64,000 bases of DNA from Lagopus muta (taxonomy: Eukaryota; Chordata; Aves; Galliformes; Phasianidae), in NCBI RefSeq assembly GCF_023343835.1, contig NC_064437.1, positions 10,319,001 to 10,383,000 of the forward strand. Reading direction: 5' to 3'. A model generated the notes under the pieces. It saw only the letters and a list, made by a program, of their open reading frames with translations, had not been told where the DNA came from and made no database searches. The translations under genes were made by a program, and so were the position numbers. Positions within the stretch are counted from its first letter, which is position 1. The number at the start of each line of letters is the position of its first letter. Below are positions 60,078 to 64,000 of this stretch, one piece after another.

Positions 60078-61708
60078 GTCCTTGAAGTATGTCCCAAATC
60101 TGGCACAGGAAAATATCCAGCACATCCCAACCACGAGTGACAGAGCCAGTGGTGGCAAGTTACTACGGGCTCCACATGAGTGGAGGCTCAGGATCCCTGT
60201 CCCACACTCTCCATCTTGCCTCAGCACTCTCGCTTGATCACCAGGGGGGGCAGGACCCCTTCCTCTGGATCATAGCTGGGGCATGGTGTGGATGATGCCT
60301 TCGTCCCCACCACTCGGCTGCTGCCCAGCTGTGTGGCAAAGGGGCCACTGAGGTTGGTTGCCCAGTGGGGCTCTCCCGTGGGGCTAGAACGGCGCTCTCA
60401 GGGTGCCCCCAGCCATGCTGAGCTCCAGCCTGACCGGGTGGTACCCCAGCCCTTTCTCGCCTGCAGTAGTCAGGGTCTCACGCCCGAGCCTGCTCGTGCA
60501 GCGGCATCCTCATCGCCTCGGCATGCCCCGCGGCTATGGGAAGGGCTCTGTGGAGCAGGGAAAGGAAAGGGGCCAAGGGGCCGCGGCTGGCGGCGGCGGC
60601 GGCGGAGCCAAATCCTGTTTCCCATGCGGCGTTTCCTGCTCTCCACCCATTGTTCAGAGCCAGCCCTGACTCCAGGAGCCACAGGCGGGAGCTGACCCTC
60701 ATGGGCTCTGTCCCCGGCACCGAGGCCGTGCACACCTTGGCCACCATGAGCCTGCATGGGCTACCAGCTCATGTCCCCACCACAGAGAGGTGACCAAGTG
60801 GTAGCGAAGTCCTACTGCTGCTCCTTGCCCTGCTGCTTTCCCCCGCACTTCCACATGCTGATATGGTAGTGCAATGTGTACAGAATGCCCCAGCAGGATG
60901 CCGGCATCCACAGCCGCATCCGTGTCCCTGTAGGGCTGAGTGGCAGGAAAGTGGGGACCTCACAGCCACTCTGCCACAAAATGAGGCAGAGGGGTTAGTT
61001 TGGCAGTGGCTGAGCAGAGCCCTCACAGCAGAAAACATCTGGACAGCCTGGGCAGGAGGGCAGCAGCTGCTGGGGGGGGAAGATTCCTCTGCAGGGCCAT
61101 AAACACATCTGGGAGGAAGCTGGAAGCAGCAGAAAGTCTGGCTTTCCTTGACCGCCTTCCAGCCTGTCTCCCTCTTTCCTGTTTCAGAAACCGTCTGTCC
61201 TTGAGCTACACCCAGGGGAAAGATCAGGGCCTCGCCATGGCTGCAGCCACACTGTATGCTGAGGGACCTTGTAAGGCCACGGTGGGCTCAGGCAGGCGCA
61301 GGGCAGGGGTAAATGCGTGGTATTCCTGAGGAAATCACGGCAATCTTTACCCACTTGACCACACACTGCTCTGCATGCGGTGTATTGAGCTGTTCCCATG
61401 TGAAAGCCTGGCCTGCCGGGGAGAAAGATCCATGTTTTGGTGTGTCCCAAGCCCATGCTGTATCCGGCCAAAAATCTAAAGCACACATGGAGAGGAAAGG
61501 GAAATCCATTCATCGCTTCCGACTATTTACAGTGCGCTCTGGGGCTGTATGGGGCCCAAGCAGTGCAGAGTGATGGCAGCAGACAGGGACTGTGCTGTGC
61601 CACCCCAGCGCCTGGCTGCCATATGCTGCCACCAGCAGCTCCCTGAGTGATGAAGAGACCCTGAAAAATGGGCACTGCGTACAGCTGCCTACATTTGCCC
61701 TGTAAGAC

Positions 61709-61800
61709 ACAGAATTGTTGGGTTGGAAAAGACCTCTAAGATCACCCAGTCCAACCTCAACCCACCCCATCATGCCCACTGACCACATCCCTCAGCAGGG
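61709..61800 (-). repeat. CR1 LINE 3' fragment
   Basis: This short reverse-complement CR1 3' end reads cacagaattgttgggttgga, aaagacctctaagatcaccc, agtccaacctcaacccaccc and catgcccactgaccacatcc. It is close to the consensus, so it is probably younger than the other copies here. Confidence 0.88.
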
Positions 61801-62463
61801 AGTGTAGGCAAGGGAGTCAGTCTTTGGGAGACCCGAGGGCAGGGTCGTCTTTAAATGATGAACGTGTGGCCTTGGCTGCCCAACCTGAACACAGGGGCTA
61901 ATTACAGCAGCTGATTCCTCCTGCAGTTGGTGTTGCTACGCCTGTCAATCCAAAGCTTGTTTGCAAGCTCTTCAGGTCAGGGACTCATCAGTGAGCTCAG
62001 TACAGCTGCAGGAAGGGGGATAGATAGGTGAATACATAAATAGATGGCTGCTTCCTATAGTTTACTGGTGGTAGAGGTCAGTCATGCTCAGGGCTATAAT
62101 TGCTATTGTGCCATCTCATGCTTACCCATGTTTGAGATGGGCAGTGTGCGCCACGGTCAGCAGCGGCACAGCCATGCAGGCAGAACAATAGACTGTGATG
62201 CACTTTGTGAAATGTTGTCCAACATGATGAATCATTGTGATAAAGGGATTATTGATGTGGAACAAGCACACTTTGTGGGGACACTCTGCAAAGCAGGCCT
62301 TGCAGCACGCTCCTTGGAGAGCAAAGCACATATCCACTAGCTGCATGAAGGGGAACCAGGGCATTGCTGTGGTCTGCTGGGGAGCTGGATCCATTAACCA
62401 TCAGCTCCCCACACTAGGCAGATCTTGGGGATCCATGAAGGAACCAGAGCCAACCACACCTAC

Positions 62464-62612
62464 AGAATCATAGAATCACAGAATCATTTGCATTGGAAGG
62501 GACCCTTAAAGACCATCTAGTCCAACTCCCCTGCAAAGCTGCAGCTCCATCAGGTGCTCAGAGCCTGGTCCAGCCTGACCTCGAATGTCTCCAAGGATGG
62601 GGAAACATCTTC
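62464..62612 (-). repeat. CR1 LINE 3' fragment
   Basis: This reverse-complement CR1 3' end begins with the repeated terminal words agaatcatagaatcacagaa, followed by ggaagggacccttaaagacc, atctagtccaactcccctgc and cctcgaatgtctccaaggat. It is truncated at its 5' side, as most CR1 copies are. Confidence 0.9.
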
Positions 62613-62868
62613 CTTTGCGTTTTGTTTTTTTTTTCCTGGAGGTTTCTATTTGTGCAGATCCCTTGAGTTGGAGGCAGGAAGGAGACTTCTCCAGGAGGTT
62701 TCATGGGGACATTCAGCAATGGCCCTGCATCTCCTGGCAAGGAACCAGCAACCCCAGTGCAGCCGTGCCCACCACACCTCTAACATGGAAAGACCACAGT
62801 GTGCACAGAACACCTGAATTTCTGCTGGACTCACAGCCCTGAATTTTTCTGCTGAATCACATTAGACT

Positions 62869-62900
62869 TAAAAAAAGAAAAAAAAAAAAAAAAAAAAAAA
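62869..62900 (+). repeat. A-rich tract
   Basis: A run of about 31 A residues is broken by one G. CR1 elements do not end in poly(A), so it is not obviously a CR1 tail. It may be a simple homopolymer expansion or the tail of a processed insert that I could not recognise. Confidence 0.8.
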
Positions 62901-63422
62901 GACAAAAATACCCCTTTTTGTTACCATTCGCACATTTTAATCCAAAGCACTGCATGCCAGAAACCATCGTGTGCTGATACGTTTCCTGATAGGAAACGCG
63001 AACACCCTGCATGTCCACCCATGGCTGCCTCAGCAGCGCTGCCAGCACTGCCTTTCTGGAGGCCTGCTCTGCCCTCCGTGCACAGCAGCCCCAGGGGTGC
63101 CCTGCAAGGGAGGTTAAAGGCTGCCGCCAGCACCGGGGCCACGGCGAGACGGTGCCACCTCCGTGCCCACCTCCTGCCCTGCCCCAGCCCCGGAGCAGCC
63201 CAGGGCGCGGTGGTTAATGTGTAAGCCACACCGCCGCCTCTCTCCGCGCCTCAGGGCCGCGGGAGGGAATGTGGCCGCCAGGCTGGCCCCGGGCGAGCGG
63301 CGCCGTGGGGCATCGAGGTAGCCGTGGCCTGCCCGGGAACGGCCATCCCCGTCACCGCCGCACCTCACCAGCACCGCCCGCCCTCAACCTTGTTTTTCTG
63401 CCCCGCAGCTTCCTGGAGCTCG

Positions 63423-64000
63423 ATGGCTCCCACCGGCCTGCTGGGTTTCTGCGGCCTGCTCTGCGCCTGGGGAGCGGCGGCGGCGGGACGGCCCTGCGGC
63501 CTGCATCATCAGGTAGGGGCAGGGGCTTGGGACAGGTGTGCGGGCGGTGGTGTTCCCGATGACTGCAGGAGCACTGCAGGCGGGACTGGCAAGGGCTCGT
63601 CTGGGCTTTTGTGCTGCCGGCTCCAGGCATTGCTCGTCTGCAGCGATGCAGAGTCCCTGAGGGGCCCCGGCCAAAAGCGGCTGTGTGCCAGGTTTGCGTC
63701 GCTGCAGGGAGCCCCTGCTTACACATGGGGTGACACGGTTACTGCAGCAGAGTGACAGTGACGCCCTCAGAAGGCAGAGGGCCCACCTCAGCAGCTCTTT
63801 CCCCAGGGATGGGCTGACTGCAGCAGGAAGAGCCTCCTGCACGCTCCAAGCTCCCTTCCGAGAAACATCACCGGCTTAGACCTCTCCTTCAACAGCTTGG
63901 TCATGCCGCAGCGTGGGACACTCTTGACGCATTTCCCTTCCCTGCTCTCCCTCAACCTCTCCAGCAACGCCCTGCTCACACTGCACTCCGCCGTCTTCTC
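63423..64000 (+). CDS. Secreted or membrane leucine-rich-repeat protein, N-terminal part
   Basis: Two coding exons are visible. Exon 63423-63512 (the exon itself starts at 63409 after a ccccgcag acceptor, so a non-coding exon lies upstream) encodes a signal peptide: MAPTGLLGFCGLLCAWG, then an Ala-rich stretch and RPCGLHHQ. Exon 63807-64000 continues in phase 0. It starts with an LRRNT-like piece (Cys-rich WADCSRKSLLHAPSSLPRNI) and then two leucine-rich repeats (LDLSFNSL and LSLNLSSNAL), with an N-x-T/S glycosylation site before the first. The window ends inside this exon. The gene is divergent from TIE1, where human has C1orf210 and TMEM125. The human C1orf210 protein that I know is short and has no LRR, so I do not assign a symbol. 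The LRR ectodomain is clear; ligand and function are unknown. Confidence 0.8.

Larger units (their letters stand above)
60078..63408. other. TIE1-LRR gene divergent intergenic region
   Basis: This 3.3-kb region lies between the TIE1 start codon and the plus-strand LRR gene. The part next to TIE1 must hold its 5' UTR and promoter. A (ggc)n-containing GC-rich patch at about 60580-60640 is followed by two GGAAA (ETS-like) cores on the minus strand. That would suit an endothelial promoter, but this is only a motif reading. Two CR1 fragments and an A-rich tract lie further right. The segment from about 63100 is CpG-rich and probably contains the LRR gene promoter and a non-coding exon. No other gene was recognised. 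Confidence 0.5.

Noticed and set aside
63423-64000. Naming the edge gene C1orf210 outright
   Set aside because: The position fits, but the human protein as I know it is short and has no LRR, so the symbol is not supported by the visible sequence.

Overview
This window is vertebrate nuclear DNA, almost certainly from a galliform bird and most likely chicken. Intron-rich genes with GT-AG splice sites, CpG-rich promoters and many 3' fragments of CR1, the dominant bird LINE, point to a bird. The proteins can be read exon by exon and are close to their mammalian counterparts. The gene order SZT2-MED8-ELOVL1-CDC20-MPL-TIE1, with the same relative orientations, is the order I know from human 1p34.2. 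This is therefore a conserved syntenic block, not an accessory region.

Layout from left to right: the first five coding exons of SZT2 (minus strand, running off the left edge) share a 108-bp bidirectional CpG promoter with MED8 (plus, 7 exons, 268 aa). A 10.7-kb stretch without recognisable genes follows. ELOVL1 (plus) then starts at a CpG-island TATA promoter, has an 8.4-kb first intron, and carries a 290-aa reading frame on its last seven exons. CDC20 (minus, 10 coding exons, 503 aa) converges on ELOVL1. MPL (minus, 12 exons, 613 aa) lies just upstream of CDC20, with only about 0.3 kb between its stop codon and the first CDC20 exon. TIE1 (minus, 23 exons, 1124 aa) lies upstream of MPL. At the right edge a plus-strand gene begins that encodes a signal peptide and leucine-rich repeats. 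It is divergent from TIE1 and cut off by the window.

The genes do not form one pathway. SZT2 acts in nutrient sensing by mTORC1 (KICSTOR), MED8 in RNA polymerase II Mediator, ELOVL1 in very-long-chain fatty acid synthesis, CDC20 in APC/C activation at mitosis, MPL in thrombopoietin signalling, and TIE1 in endothelial signalling. MPL and TIE1 are both blood/vessel-lineage receptors.

I found no convincing new biological system. The observations most worth checking are: a 72-bp imperfect palindrome holding two NF-Y and two GC boxes in the ELOVL1 promoter; a 66-nt stopless, in-frame intron in MPL; a GC-AG intron in TIE1; a CRY-to-GRY change in the CDC20 degron; an unusually tight MPL-CDC20 junction; and the LRR gene at the right edge. 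Exon borders were set by eye from splice signals, reading phase and remembered human sequences, not by alignment software.
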